Numbered from the stretch's first letter, positions 16,950 to 30,944 are shown. The stretch: 64,000 nt of DNA from Tubiluchus corallicola (GCA_030141605.1 JAQGDQ010000010.1:419501-483500); one strand, 5' to 3'. Numbers and translations are program-made. Notes: generated by a model not told the origin, from the letters alone.

Positions 16950-19900
16950 AATTTTAGATGCAGACTATGTTTTTTTGCAGTAGAAATAATAGCTCAGCTC
17001 TGTTATTGCTTTAGCTAATTTAATTAGGCATAGTAACCATTTCATTTCATCTCTAACCTGGTAATTGAAAAGTTCTATTAAATTAAAATGACTCGTGCGC
17101 CATATTTATGGTACACATACAAGTATAAATCTATTTGTCATGTGTCATCTGTCTGTGAAACATGTTATATCATCTATAATCCGTGAAATTCGGTACCCGT
17201 GAAATGTAATTTCCGTCTAAATATGATCAAAATATCCGTCTTTTGCAAATGAAATTGAAATTGATATCTGCTCTAAGGATGCATGTGAGCCAGCTTTGTT
17301 AAATTTAAATTATTGATTGACGCGTCTATCGCTAATTTCAACCGGAAAAGGAAGCCTCCGAAGGTCGTGAACTAGACTTTAGTAGCAGTGAAAGTTCTAG
17401 TGAGATAATCTTTATAGCACTTACGCTTACACTTTTCATTTTAGCTTATTATTAGTTACATTACGTATATGAAACGGCCTCAATAAAAACACCAATATAG
17501 TTTTTCTAAAAATTATATTTTTAATTATTTTTAATTTATTCATCACATACATCTACAACTAATAATAACAAGGGCTAAGAAAGGCGTCCAATCAAAGGGC
17601 AAGTGAAAAATAAAACAGCCTAATAATTTTATTGCCAGTATGCTGTAACATCTAGACCACTTAATTGTCTTACAAGTCTAACAACTGTGTATATATAAAT
17701 TGTAGGCCTATAGAAGTTATTAGCTACTATCAACACTTATTTTTTAACTATTCAGGCCAACCTGAGAAGAATTTAAATGAAATGGATATGTAAGCCATTA
17801 TAACCGAAGTCCGGCCTCTCATTCATGGAAGGTCTAGCTACTTACTATGAAATTCCTCAAATGGCAAACATTAACAAGGGCTGTCATATCACCTATATTC
17901 AGTATAATGTATTCATTTGTCAATTACAGACACTATAAGGAAAGTACACAGGTATGAACTTTTCTGCTAAAATAATTTATGAGCCTAATTATGACTGATG
18001 ATATCTACTTAGGTCTTATGAACTGCTTATAGACTCAGTCTGCACAAATCAAAATATACTTGTTATATAAACAAATGTGCAACTGAAAAGCAGTAAAGTA
18101 AACTATTACAAACTTGCCTCTGTTGCTCATACATGAGTGGCTTCAATGATGAGCCCACGATCCATCTCTTTAAATTTTACAAGTAATGTTAGCCCAACAG
18201 TATCTCACATCAAATTTTCTAATTCTAAAATAGTCAGGTTTAACGTACATGCTGCAGATTCTGACTTGTCATGATATTTAAGGTAGGTACAAATTTTTGT
18301 TAAAGATATATTTAAAAAAATATAATACATGTATTCATCTAGCTATAACATTACGTTGTTATTTCTAGGATGTCCTAGTGAGTTTGGGTGACTGACCACA
18401 ATGGATTGGTGTATTTACAAGCACTGCTACACGAGCACAATTAAACAACAACGAGAATGCTTTCACTGCCAAGAGAAAAGTTCACTAAAAATTAATAGCA
18501 GATTCTGAACTGAAGGCACTGTGTTTGTACTTGCATAAACATATACTAGCACATTCGTGTAAAAATTTGCACAACATTCGGCTTACCGAAACACAAAAAT
18601 AGTTAGCATGCAAAGTAGGCATATATGTTAAACTATTCACATTTATTTTGGTTTATGTGTACGCCTCACTTTAAAATCCTTGTTTTTTAGTTTTTCACTG
18701 TCCAAATGTGTCAATATTGGTTACTTACAGACACTAAACTATAAAGTACAATAAAAATCTAATATTATATTCTAGACGATCAGTATATTACGAATAATGA
18801 AGAATTTGGCATCCTCTTTTTAAACGGAGCGATACTGCGTAACCTGTTGATATGTTCGAACAAGATTCGAAGTAGTGTTTGTCCAACTGATACTCCATTA
18901 AATGTGTAGGTATATTTAAATCTTTAAGCTAAGGTGGACAACATTACGTAACTCTTCATTGTAACATATCGTTTAGATGGTAAGTCAAGTTGTCACTAAA
19001 CAATTCCTTGGATTAACACAAGCAAATACGATACAATATAAATGTGTTAAAGTTTCATCAATTTATGGTATGTTGTACCCATAAATCTTGCACATTACTA
19101 TTGAAACAGCATGAAATTAAATAATCACAGAAAAACTATATCATGATTCTGCTTTTTATGATAGAATTATATTGATTATGTCATTGATGCTTGAGTTTTT
19201 TCGAAAACACAACATAATGTTTTACGGCCTTCGGATCAGGCTGAAGACGGTTCCATTGTGGCGCCGCTAGCATATGTCTGGCCTTCATTCCTGAAATTCA
19301 TGTATGGATGTCAATGCATTATCAAGTATTCTAGTGTTAAAAGGTTTACGTAAGTTTCTAGCATTAACTGTAGGTTTCATATGTTCACTCCACTTATTTT
19401 AAAATAGACAACAAAACAGTGTAGATAATGTAATAATGTAAACAGTAACTATTGCGAAGAACTGAATGACATGAACAATGAGAACATTAATTTTATGTTA
19501 TTGTTAACAGATGAAGAAAAGAGCAGAACAGTTGTAACTTCAGATGAAACTTGCTTTTTATGTTATAAATTGAAAGCTTTTACGTCCAGTGATAATCACT
19601 GGCCAGAGTACTGTTAGTTTTACTATTTCCTTTTTGACATCAAGGGAATTCACAGAAGTATTATAATATTATAATAATGTTTTTAATTAAGAAAATGTAT
19701 TGTACAAATTGCAAAAGATTTTTAGCAATTTACAGTTTATTTCAAACATTTTTATGTATAGTAATAGTATACAAACTTGTGTACTGTTTTTTGAGATGCA
19801 CGATACATAAAGAACTATAAATGAAGTTTTTAAGCTTTTCATAAGCATTTCCAAAAGCGAAGTTTTTTATTATTTCTCAGTAATTGCGTTACTTATTAAA

Positions 19901-20510
19901 AATTGATTTTTAAACAAATGCTATTACGTAATATTGATTAATATGTGTAAATGCAATAACAAGAACTTTGAAAACGCTGTTACAATAAAATCTCTAAACT
20001 TAGATATTTGGAAAAACAGCAATAGTAATGGGCTATATTGTGAGTGTTGTGACTGATATAAAAATGTCCAAATAAATGAATTTAGTTATAAACAGTACTG
20101 TAACATTCACAATTTTTACTAACTTTAGTTGTAAATAACTTTAATGCTTATACGTAGTATAATAGTATGTACAATGTTCATACATAGATGAGTGTTTACC
20201 GATTTTATTTTCGCCTCTTCACAGTGTGAGCTTTCAAGCAGTTTGGCTGCCAACTAAATTTGAAAATAGAAAAAATTAAACATAAGATGAGGTGTTTATT
20301 TCAAAATAATATTACATACTAATTTAAAATTGTTTTTTTTTGGCTAAGCTTCTTAGTTGTTGTAGTCAGTAACAATAACTGCTTGTTTGGCTGAATTTAC
20401 TATCAGTGTGTGGCTTACCATACTATAGCTGCATTTGTACAAGAAGAACATTCCAAGGTGAATTTAATCATTTAAATTAAACTAGCTGACATAGACTTAA
20501 TAAAAAGTTC
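16950..20510. other. Long AT-rich stretch without genes
   Basis: No open frame of note, no repeat and no recognised exon. It is probably intron of the decayed paralogue plus old insertions. Confidence 0.5.
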
Positions 20511-20515
20511 CTCAA

Positions 20516-20918
20516 CTAATCTTGTGATCTGAAAGTGTGTAGTGTGTAGCAAGTAAATTTTATTCTCATCTCTTTTCTTTCTCTTTCGGTAATTCGTTTC
20601 TCTGTATGTATACGACGTTTACTGGGCCTTACAATTCGGTGCTTAAAAATGGTTGGAACTGCATCCTCCTCCAGTGTTTTTTCGCTTGAGCGGTGGAAGC
20701 CACAGAATGCGCGGTATTTACTTTGATGAAAGCTGTCTTCCGTGAAATGTTCTGAGGTTACAAAGCTTGATTTGTTGGGTACAAAATCTTTCTTTGCTAC
20801 ATTATGTAACCACTTCCTTAATAATCCTAAGTTTTTTTAGCGGAAAGTGGTAAAATTTCAGTCCTGAAATTGGTGTTCTCTGTGTGTTTGTACACAGTGG
20901 GACACAATAGACGGGCAT
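20516..20918 (-). pseudogene. THAP zinc-finger domain relic
   Basis: From an ATG at 20,918 the minus strand reads MPVYCVPLCTNTQRTPISGL, then KFYHFPLKK. After one stop and a frameshift it continues KDFVPNKSSFVTSEHFTEDS and, further on, EDAVPTIFKH. These are the ordered marks of a THAP domain: two N-terminal cysteines, FxxFP, CSEHF and AVPTxF. The third zinc ligand in CSEHF has become T. THAP domains occur in P-element-type transposases and host factors. A basic tail (RRIHTEKRITERERKE) follows to a stop. It sits in the first intron of the paralogue. No transposase catalytic part was recognised downstream. Confidence 0.75.
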
Positions 20919-21637
20919 TATAGCGATTTCTACATCTATTCAATGAGCGCAAGTTTATTACATGATCATTATCAATAATAGTCAAAATAAAATTTTCAAT
21001 GCACTATAACTTACAACTTACAGTGCTGTGCACTGAATTTTAAATACTTCGTGCACAACAAAGACGCTTTTTGTCCAATGTTACACAATGAAAAATTAAA
21101 ATAAGTTTTCCTGGCATTTCAAGCACCCAACACGAAAAGTCAGTATCACTATTACGAGTGTTGATTCTTTGCAAATAGAAGCCTTGGCGACTGTGTTCTA
21201 GTGATGTCACGCCTCGTGATCTGTCACATGCTGGCTTTTCAAATGGCGGAAAGTGCGCCAGCGTTTACTGCAGCGGTTCAAATATTTTACAAAAATTGAA
21301 GTAAATGCGAAAACCTGAGTACTTTATTCGCTTAAGATTATACTTAGGTTATATCATTTTTTATTGCGAGTTTTCTGGGGTTTACTTTGGTTGGCCATTT
21401 TCTTGTCCTTTAACACACAACCTTCCATTGCGATCAAATGCAATTTTGCTCACCTGAATGCTTAGCAAATGCGAATACCCAAAGTGTGATGAGGTTAACA
21501 AATGAACAGGTTACATTAACAGTAATTTGTTTTTAGAACAATAAATTTACGTAGTATTCATTTTTTCGTAAATATTTCGATTCTAGTAAAACTCCGTACG
21601 CATTAAAAGGCTAAAATTAATAGTAAGTACAACTTAC

Positions 21638-21655
21638 ACGAAGTCTAGTTTCCAT
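21638..21655 (-). pseudogene. Paralogue start exon (METRLR and donor)
   Basis: The minus strand gives ATG, codons for METRLR and a GTAAGT donor, the same length and form as exon 1 of the intact gene (MEVKLN). Its conservation with its flank supports both start exons. Confidence 0.55.
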
Positions 21656-22080
21656 GCTACAAATTCAGCTACTATGAGAGAAAAATTAAAATTGTATATG
21701 CGGAAACAACCGTTCTTGCTATCGCCAGACAAATGAAAGCATTTGTTGCGATTGTAAATACTCTTAGGGTTGCAATATAGCAAATGGTTCTAGTTCTGGA
21801 TACAGGATTATACGCGAATAAAATGCACGATAAATTGAAACTGTAGCTAGCAGGAATCTGTATACTTTTAGTGGAAACAAGAGTGAAAAAAGTTTTTGCG
21901 AATAATATCGTTTATGAATGCCGCTGCACACGTTTATGGCCCCTTTAAATGTTTCATTAACTTTGTCAACTTCCTTGTTACTTTTTTACATATTCTGAGC
22001 ATTATTATTTTTGACCATTGAGCCTGTAGGATCATTTAGCTTTTCTGCACATCTTTACAGTATAAGAGTGAATATTATTT
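21656..22080 (-). promoter_or_regulatory. Duplicated 5' flank of the paralogue
   Basis: This is homologous to 12,356-12,830, in the same orientation relative to the start exon. The similarity fades near 22,080, which marks the outer edge of the tandem duplication. Confidence 0.5.
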
Positions 22081-22089
22081 TGTGACACG

Positions 22090-25000
22090 CACAGCATGTA
22101 GTGGCTGTTTCAGAAGAAACGTAGTAGAAATATGTTGCTGAAATGTGTGATCAAATCTCAATGAAATGTGGTTAAGTGTTAAGTCATTTAGTAAGAGATT
22201 ATACAAGAATAACTATCTGAAGCATGTGTAATTAACTTACAGACATAACATGGGAGTGATGTTGTATGTTATGAAAATATATGTTCATCCATTGGATCTA
22301 TAATACTTGTTATTTTGTCCAAAATGAACATGAACATGAAGTAAATAATATTATATTTGCATAACTCCGCTTTCCCTGCCGTATGACCTGTTTTTGTACA
22401 TTCCAATATATAAAAATATTAGCATTTCCTTACAGCTTTCTGAAGTATATGTATTTGTATCTTTCTTTATGTTTAGCACTAAGTTTATGTAGTGTGCTTA
22501 TAGGAGATAACATGCTTTTAATGAGATTTTCATTAATAAAAGCTCCAAGTAACTCTTATTTAACCAAAACTTATATTTTTGAGCCGTGATTCAATAAACA
22601 ATAAAAAGGTCAAGAAGGCTGTTTAAGGTCAAAATGCTAATTATTTAATAAGACTACGCAAGTTAATTCGGTAGAACGCCTCTGTAACATGCAAATTTAG
22701 CAGTGGGTTCCCTAGTTTATGATTCTGGTTAGTTTATATATATAATTTATTATATATATTTCACTAACGAATTTTCGCTTCATAGCTCACGGAAAACTTT
22801 TAGTGAATCCGCTGTATTGCCTCAATAATTAAGCAAACTATTATGACCATAGTTCATTCAAAGTTGACAGAAAGGAGATTAGAGACAACCAGGTGAGACA
22901 AGCATCAATAGGGGTAAATTAAGCCTAACGTGCAGCGCAAGTGTAAGGTACGGTTCATTAAACTGTTTCAATTTTTTCTTACAAAACTCACTGTACAACG
23001 ACAAGACTAAAATCTCTATACATTTGTGATTGATGAATTAAAGAAACAAATTTGGGATGTAGAAACAACACCAATCTACTATGATAGCATACGTTATTCA
23101 AAGAGTTCTTGAAAAAGATGGAATAATAGCAAGACAAGATGATGGTCGATACGGAACCGTGAGGAGCCTTCACAGCTGACATCCAAAAGACGTGTAGAAT
23201 TACGTTTCTGTTATTATATTTGCCCAGACGACGTCCATCCAAGAAATATACATTCGATTTTCTAGAAAGAACAAACTGTTGCGAACTTCCTGTTTTTGAG
23301 TCCAGTTCACCAAGCTCAACAGAGACTGATCAATTCTTTCTTTTTTCGACACATATTGCCCGTCAGCAGATTTGCACGCTACAGCAGGGACAAGTTGACC
23401 ACTACTGATTGTACAGTCTTGTGTTAGCACAGTCAATTATCATGGCTTTGCTCAGACTAATTGTACCAGTTTAATGACCATTTGAGTCTATAAAACCTTG
23501 CTTTGCTCTGTAATTTTTGTTAGACACTTTCTGGATGTCGCATTAAGTATTTGTCCAGTTTTTGTTTCCTTTAATATATTTTGTTTAAATATTGTTTTTC
23601 ACTTCTTTGTTAAATGTAAAACTCGCTATAATGCTTAGTTAGAGTTATTGCGAATTTAGGCTTTATGCACAAAATTTAGTTTTTCCAGCTTGAAGTTTAA
23701 TCAGATTTACGAACACTACATTTGTAGTGTTACATGTCATTCTTTATTTGTTTGCATATGTTTTCGTACTGTTATTTCTGATTTGTAATGAGTTGCTTCT
23801 TAAAACAGCTTTTTGGTTGCAAAGTAATCAACAAGTTTTACATATTTTTAGCAAGTATTCATTACCGAAAGTGAGTTATTTCGCCTTTGGATTCAGCAAA
23901 TGGAAATCACGCCGCTTCGTTATCGTTATCTTGCTTTTCCACATTTGCAGTTTTTGAATTAAAAAAGCCAACCAATAGTTTTTTCCAATCGCAATTTTCT
24001 CAAGCTATTGTGTTTAATCTTTCATTTAACAAATTGGTCCTCCCAAGCGTGGCCTCCATTCGTGTATCAGTCTACCGGTCTTAGTCTGTTTATCCATCCC
24101 TCGATCTATTTATTTATTGATGAACACCATTCCTTATAGCTGCCCAGCACCACAGAAAAAACATTGACGGACACAATTATAGCACAAAAATGAAATTTTC
24201 TTAACGAACCATATTGAGAGCAAGTTGTCAGAATTACTCCTTATCGATTGCAGCATGCATACTATTACATAGTGGATGTTATGCTGCGTAAACATGAAAA
24301 TAACATAGAAAGTGAAAAGTGGAATAAATCGCAACTAAAAGGAAACTCGCCCAGAAATTTCGTGTCGTCTGCATGTCGCAGATCTCTAGTTAAGAGTAGT
24401 GGCAAATGTGCAGAATTTAAGAAGTTAGACATCTACACTGTCATTATTGGTCTATTAAACTGTTAAATAATTAAGGAGACTTGTCTTCTATATTTTGTAA
24501 ATGATAGGCGAAAATTAGTAGAAAATCGCAGAATTTTAGCCAAAACGAAACCACGATCATTATTTTGTGAACAAGCTTTGTCATATACTATTATTTATAT
24601 GGGATAACAATGCACACTGGGATTGTGGAGCACTGACGTCACGCCATCATCTTGCCCATGTATCTTATTTCTATTTACTCCGAAACAGTCTTTTAAGCAA
24701 ATAAGAATGTTGCTAGCTGCAATAACTTTAAACGAATTTTCGAAATAGTTAAGTGGGTTTAAGAGACGATTTGTTGACAGATAACTCAATATTTCGATCA
24801 CCGGCAGCCATTCTAGAGCACATACAAGTTTAAATGCTGATTTCGATTTAATCGTGCATCTGCTCTTGAGGATGGCAGCCCATTTAACAATTTAACTATT
24901 TCAGTACCTTTCGGCTTCATTTACCATTTACCAGTATTTTAAAAATAATTGACTGCGCTTTTCCTACCTATTTAATCAATAATTTGCATGTAAAAACAAC

Positions 25001-25769
25001 ATTTAATCTAAGAATCTTGTACAGTCTTACTAACGCAAGCTGATCTTTATTAGTTGTTTTATGTAGTTGCAAAATAAGTAATAAGTCCTGAAATTGGCTG
25101 TTAAATAGCAACTGATTAATGATTTTGTTCTACTGTCGACTTTTTCCCGCCAGGGTTGTCAAAACTCGAGTAGCGCAGCCCCAGCCAGTAGAAACAGCGA
25201 CTATGACATTTTGAGTAATCATGACATTACTGGCAAAAAACTGGACCAGTTGCACAATATAGTTAAATGAAAGATGAGAACCTGGCTTAACCTAATTGTT
25301 GAAATCCCGGGAGCATGTTAGTAAAACCTACATGAACTAATAAAATGGTCACCTACTCTAGAAAAAGACCATAAAAACGAATAGGTAAACAATACATACA
25401 GCTAAAACGCGAAGTTTGCGACCTTTTCAACAATGCAAAATGTATAAACATTGGCAGTCAGAATCAAGACTGTTTGCGCTCACCACACTGATACCTCCAA
25501 ACTTGTGCATCTATAACATTCACGAGTATCTATAGATTTTCATCGTTAACAGATGCTTATATTTTAAGTGAATTTTAGAGATTACTATTGCAAAACAGTT
25601 CGAAAAAGAAACCATGCTGTAGTTTAAAACGTAACTTTATTAAAATATAATAGTTTGTTAGTATGCCATAACGCGTACGCTAATGAAGAGCTCTTGTGAC
25701 GCGTCTAACAATAGTGATCTATGGACTGAACCAAAATATCATGTTCGACTATCTCTTAATCAGTCAATA

Positions 25770-25770
<1 letters not shown>
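22090..25770. other. Gene-poor AT-rich region
   Basis: Open frames of 60-85 codons are scattered on both strands and overlap each other. None carries a motif or plausible splice context. Confidence 0.5.
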
Positions 25771-25774
<4 letters not shown>

Positions 25775-25801
<27 letters not shown>

Positions 25802-25918
25802 CTGTATTGCTGCCAAACGATGATGATGATGATGATGATGATGATGAAGACGACGATTATAATGAAGACGACGACGATGATAATGAAGACGACGACGACG
25901 ACGGTGGTGGTGGTGACG
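25775..25918 (+). repeat. (AT)n then (GAT/GAC)n repeats
   Basis: TA run at about 25,773-25,801, then GAT, GAC and GGT triplets. The minus-strand His/Arg-rich frame is an artefact. R1 copy 1 begins soon after. Confidence 0.85.
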
Positions 25919-25999
25919 CTGCTGCATCAGTATGGCTGGCAGAAATTGTGTTTTGATTAGACTGCTTGCATTAAAGGGAATACATTGTAATTGTACAGT

Positions 26000-26470
26000 A
26001 TGTTCCAAAAACTTTTCCATACAAAGTTTGCAAAGTTAGTACTCAGTATACGGTTACTTGTTTGAAAGACATATGCAATTGAAAAAGAAAGTTCTTAATA
26101 TTTTAAATGTTCCGACCAGCTGGTAAAATGTCACTAAATGGTAATATTAACGAAAAAATAAAATAATTTATACCTTTGCTTAAGTAGTGAACTGTGTGCT
26201 ACGAATGCTCTGATTTTTTTCAAACTTTATGCAATGTTATTTAAAGCCGTTTGAAGCGACTTACTGCTTAAATGGCTGCGCAAATAAACTATCAATACAT
26301 GGGTTTAAACTTTAAAATTTTTACAGCGTTGTTAATAATAAAAGCTTTCTGTGCAGTAAGACAAGAAATAAGGTATACAAAATTTCTGATCGATTTTTTT
26401 TTAGTTTTGTGTAAGAGTAGTGTTTTTTGAGCATCAAAATTGATTGTCGTTGGAAGCAAAAGCACTTAAT
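26000..26470 (+). repeat. Dispersed repeat family R1, copy 1
   Basis: Shares an ordered series of segments with copies at 31.0 and 39.2 kb: gttccaaaaact, cttgtttgaaag, aattcttaata-like, ggtaaaatgtcact, aaagtaattt-like, tttgcttaagt, ctttatgcaatgtta and tacaaaattt. Divergence is high, with many indels. No coding capacity. Confidence 0.6.
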
Positions 26471-26901
26471 TTTCTAAGGACACATAAAACATTTTAAGTG
26501 GTCGGGATATTAAAGATTCCAAAGGTTAATTTTCAGAAATTGTTACGACATACACCTCTTCTTAAACGCCAGGAGAATTAGGGCAACTTTCTGCAAAAGA
26601 TTTACTGTCGATAGCTAGCTATTTATTGATAGAACCACAGAAGTGCATGTTTGTTTCTCAAAGACTAGATAGACACGTTGAATACACGCTGTTCACTTGA
26701 CGATGGTGGTGACCAGCTTTTATAGCTATTGATGTGGTGTCGCATATCAAGGGGTTGGAGTCACTTATTTCAGCGCTTTAGAAGTGACCTGTCTCTTCAC
26801 TGCTTTTTCTCTCACCTGCCTTTTCACTTTTACTGAAAAAGAGAGGATAAGCAAGGAGAGAAGAGAAAGAGAGGAGAAGAAAAGAGGAAATGACATGAGA
26901 G

Positions 26902-27543
<642 letters not shown>

Positions 27544-27577
<34 letters not shown>

Positions 27578-27600
27578 GGGAGAGAATGAGAGAGGAAGAA
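27544..27600 (+). repeat. Imperfect (GA)n tract
   Basis: A GA repeat with interruptions on the other side of the LINE fragment from the long (AG)n tract. Confidence 0.85.
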
Positions 27601-28599
27601 AGATACAAAGAAAGAAGGAATCTAGACTAAACTAAGCCATTCAGTAAGGCGTTCACACGCGGCATCACAGACCTGCTATAAAAATCTGCAGTACTGCGCA
27701 AGCTGGTGGGAACAGCGTCGCTTGGCTTCATTGGTATAAATCGCTATTCGATTGTCACTCGTTGCCGGTAATGCATTACATAACAAAGTCGTGAAATTAC
27801 AATGATCTTTGGTGACAGTTGTTGCCAGAATATCGCAACTTTTAGTGCACCACATAGTTAACAGACATTTCACAAGTTGTACTATTTTGCAGATTGTTAT
27901 ATGTATAATGCATTGTAATGTGACAGTTTTGGAGTATTGTTAAAATATTTGTGTTTAACGTATTTTATTAAATCCTTGTGAAGTGATTTTTGAGCAAAAG
28001 TTTTTTTTATTTTTCGTCGTGATTTGGAAAGCCAAATATAAGTCACAAGTTTATTCAGTGAGTTGGAAAGTAGTCATTGGAAAAAAAATAGAACATTGGC
28101 ACTGCATCTGATGCATCACTTTATGAGTGATTGATTAGAAAAAAGTTGATCCGGGTTTGTCAAAGTAAGTGAATTAAATTTACTACTTAAGATAAGTAAC
28201 CGTCTTTTGCATTTACTAATTATGGAATGAAATTAGTGAGTTAAGTTATTTAGGTATGAATTATTACGAATGTGTTTCATTATTAAAAACATCCCTCAAC
28301 CAGATATTGATCCTGCTTGAAGTTACAAGGCAATTCAGATATATATATAAAGCACCTATCATTTGAGTAGAAGCTTTCAGGTTCAAGTTGCGCTTTTGGA
28401 ATGAAATTTTCAAAGATGTTCCATTTCAACTTTAAGTGTACGTCTCTCTTACAGTTGAAGAAATTCCCTGAGAATCATAACTTTTGCTTTTTGAGAAAGC
28501 AAACATTATGGAAAATCGTTGTCTATTTATCTTTCTTAGTCCCCAAGAAAGATTGCAAAAATGACAGACAAAAAATACCTGACAAGTTGGCGAGAATAG

Positions 28600-28728
28600 G
28601 TAGCTAGTGAGTGAAAAAGTAATCATTGGAGAGAGTGATGGTGAGAGAAGGAAAAGCGAAAAGAAGAAAGAGGGGACAAAATGAAAAATGAGAAAAAGAA
28701 ACATATATATATATATATATAGCAATAT

Positions 28729-28785
<57 letters not shown>

Positions 28786-28954
28786 AGAGATGTCGCAGTG
28801 AGAATAATAGAGAGAGAATGTTATAGGGAGAGAAAGGAAGAATGAAATAGAGAGGGGATAAAGAGGAGAGGAGAGAAGAGAGAGAAGCAGACAGAGAGTG
28901 AGAGAGGGAGAGAGGAATGGATGAATAGATGGATAGATTAATAAATAGATAGAG
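28600..28954 (+). repeat. Purine-rich GA region with a TA run
   Basis: It includes a TA run (about 28,704-28,721), pure (GA)n at 28,734-28,780 and imperfect GA/GATA to 28,954, where the LINE tail begins. Confidence 0.85.
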
Positions 28955-30940
28955 AGAATAAATAAATAAATAAGTAAATCTTTTATTTTACATTATGCTT
29001 ACATATCGTAAATCCTCCTAATTGCAGGGTAATCTGACAAAACTAAATCACCAGCTGTAAAAACTTTACAAACAATGACAAAAAGTATCACATGGCGCAA
29101 ACGTGTGTATTAAGAAAATTATTGATAAAATGGAGTTCATGTAATTAGTTAGGAATATGAGGGAGTATTTACAAGGGGGATGGTAATTTTTTGAAAGACA
29201 GCTTTAACACTGGTGTACAACCACATTAAATGTTTGTGAAACAACACTTAAACTACTGTTGATTTATTTACTAAACAAAACGCATAAATTATACCGACTA
29301 TAATGGCTTTACACTCAACATCGTAACATCAATATATCATTAGTAGACAATCACGTTTTTAATACCTAACTCATTTTTAACAAATATATTAAAGGCATTT
29401 TTGTCTCTAAAACGACAAAATGTCTTTTTAAGTCCGTGCTTGGAATTGCAGCCTGCATGCGTGTTTGTAGATCAATTCGCAGAAGAGGGCAACTGAACAC
29501 TAAATGATTGGGTGTTTGATCGTCTCTATCACACTCGCATCTGCTGGTATCATATAATCCGGCAACGTAGAAAAACGTCCTTGCAGGTTCTTCCCAGTAA
29601 CAGGTTCAACGCCGCGATTTCGGTTTTTCTATCGAATCTCTCCGTTGGCAGCTTGAAAGGGTACAGAAATATTTGTGCTCCATCGCCAGGTAATCCTGCT
29701 AGCTGGTTAATATACTGGATCTTTCTAGATCACACCCTAGTCTAGAACAACTTGATTTCATTTTCTTTAAACATTAACAGTTCTCGTGAAAGATCGCTTA
29801 AGCTAATGATACACGACCGACAAAATACACAAGCCGGTCGACGTCGGCCGTGTTAACATGGCCGCCGAAATTAGACTACATTAATTTCAAATGAAAGATG
29901 ATACACAATTTATCGAAGTGGTCGTGAAGACAACGGCCGCCCTAAAATAGAAATGAGTTCTATTTTGTACGGCGTGCGCCGGCCGGCCAAAGAGTTTCAT
30001 CCAATCCGAGATCCGTATTTTAGCATTGTTTTTTACTTTTCCCGCAACTTGTACTGGGACACGATACATATTATTAAAAACACAGAAGCGAAGAATATGG
30101 AACATTTTGAATTTATAATGAACTCTTACTTTTATCACGTTTTTTTAAATATATAGCTACAGCGTAACAAAACAAACATACATTTGTATAAGCAACGGCC
30201 GTGTATCATAGGCTTTAGGTTATCGTTATAACGCACCACAATGTCCATTGTTATGTTCAAAAATTTGTTGACATATGTGAGACTAAAAAATGCTTTGACA
30301 GAATCTGGCTAATTGTAACTTGATCAAAAAATTCTAATTCTTTCTTTATACCGTCATCTACTAGCTTCATGGGGGCTTGCAATGTAAACTTCACCACTTT
30401 GTTAAGGTGCGTATGTGTAATGGTAATAATCCACAGATTTTTTCTGCGACATCCTTAGCAGGGTTATAGCCGACACCAACAGCTGTTTTGCCAACATCGT
30501 ATCACAAATCGTCAACTTGCTCACATTTGCCATCAAACCAGGCACTAGAAGCGTATAAAATCACTGGAGCTACCAACGTCTGAAACAAGTTGATGATTGT
30601 CGCCCTCTGCATACCTTTATGCCTGGAGCATAACTGTTCTATTTTAGTACATTTTCCCCAGGCTCTTTTACGAACTGAATTGATGTGGGATCTCAAACTC
30701 GGTTTGTTGTCAACAATGACGCCCAAAGTTTTACTTTCCTCTACATAGGCGATTCTTCTATCACCAAACTGCAAGTTTGGAGGAGAAGGTTCCATGTTTG
30801 CTTTGCTTGCATATATGATGGATTCGGTTTTGTTTAGCCCACAATTGAAGCTTAGCCGCCATCGTTTGTTCCAGCGGTGGACTATATCACAGCAACGTTG
30901 GGATGTCAGATAACTTTCGTAGACTGAGTCAGAGAGAAAC
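28955..30940 (-). mobile_element. LINE family 1, longer decayed copy
   Basis: The 5' part (30.9-30.5 kb) encodes VHRWNKRWRLSFNCGLNKTE, then KTLGVIVDNK and NLFQTLVAPVILYASSAWF, typical of the thumb region of jockey/CR1-type reverse transcriptases. Further 3' comes a C-terminal cysteine motif, RCECDRDDQTPNHLVFSCPL. The 3' UTR ends in (TTTA)n next to GA-rich DNA. Frameshifts and stops are frequent. A TIR element at 29,803-30,211 splits it. Confidence 0.75.
29803..30211. mobile_element. MITE-like TIR element inserted in the LINE
   Basis: The ends read CTAATGATACACGACCG and, inverted, CTATGATACACGGCCG. Flanks GCTTAAG and GCTTTAG look like a 7-8 bp target duplication, as in hAT-type elements. The interior is locally GC-rich with CGGCCG motifs and a hairpin around aaaatagaa/ttctatttt. 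No transposase is present. LINE coding sequence resumes on either side. Confidence 0.7.
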
Positions 30941-30944
30941 TTGC

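Larger units (their letters stand above)
13535..21655 (-). pseudogene. Decayed tandem paralogue of the pentraxin-like gene
   Basis: Several parts of the gene at 1-12.4 kb recur here: start exon (21,638-21,655), exon A twice in degraded form, exon D (inverted and frameshifted, on the plus strand) and terminal exon E. Exon order is broken by the inverted piece, and no copies of exons 2, B or C were found. The flank upstream of the start exon is also duplicated, so the event was a tandem duplication of gene plus promoter. I infer that it no longer makes a full pentraxin, although its two end exons look intact and could still be transcribed. Confidence 0.65.

Noticed and set aside
25760-26020. 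His/Arg-rich frame as a metal-binding protein
   Set aside because: It is built from GAT/GAC triplet repeats and a TA run, with no conserved context.
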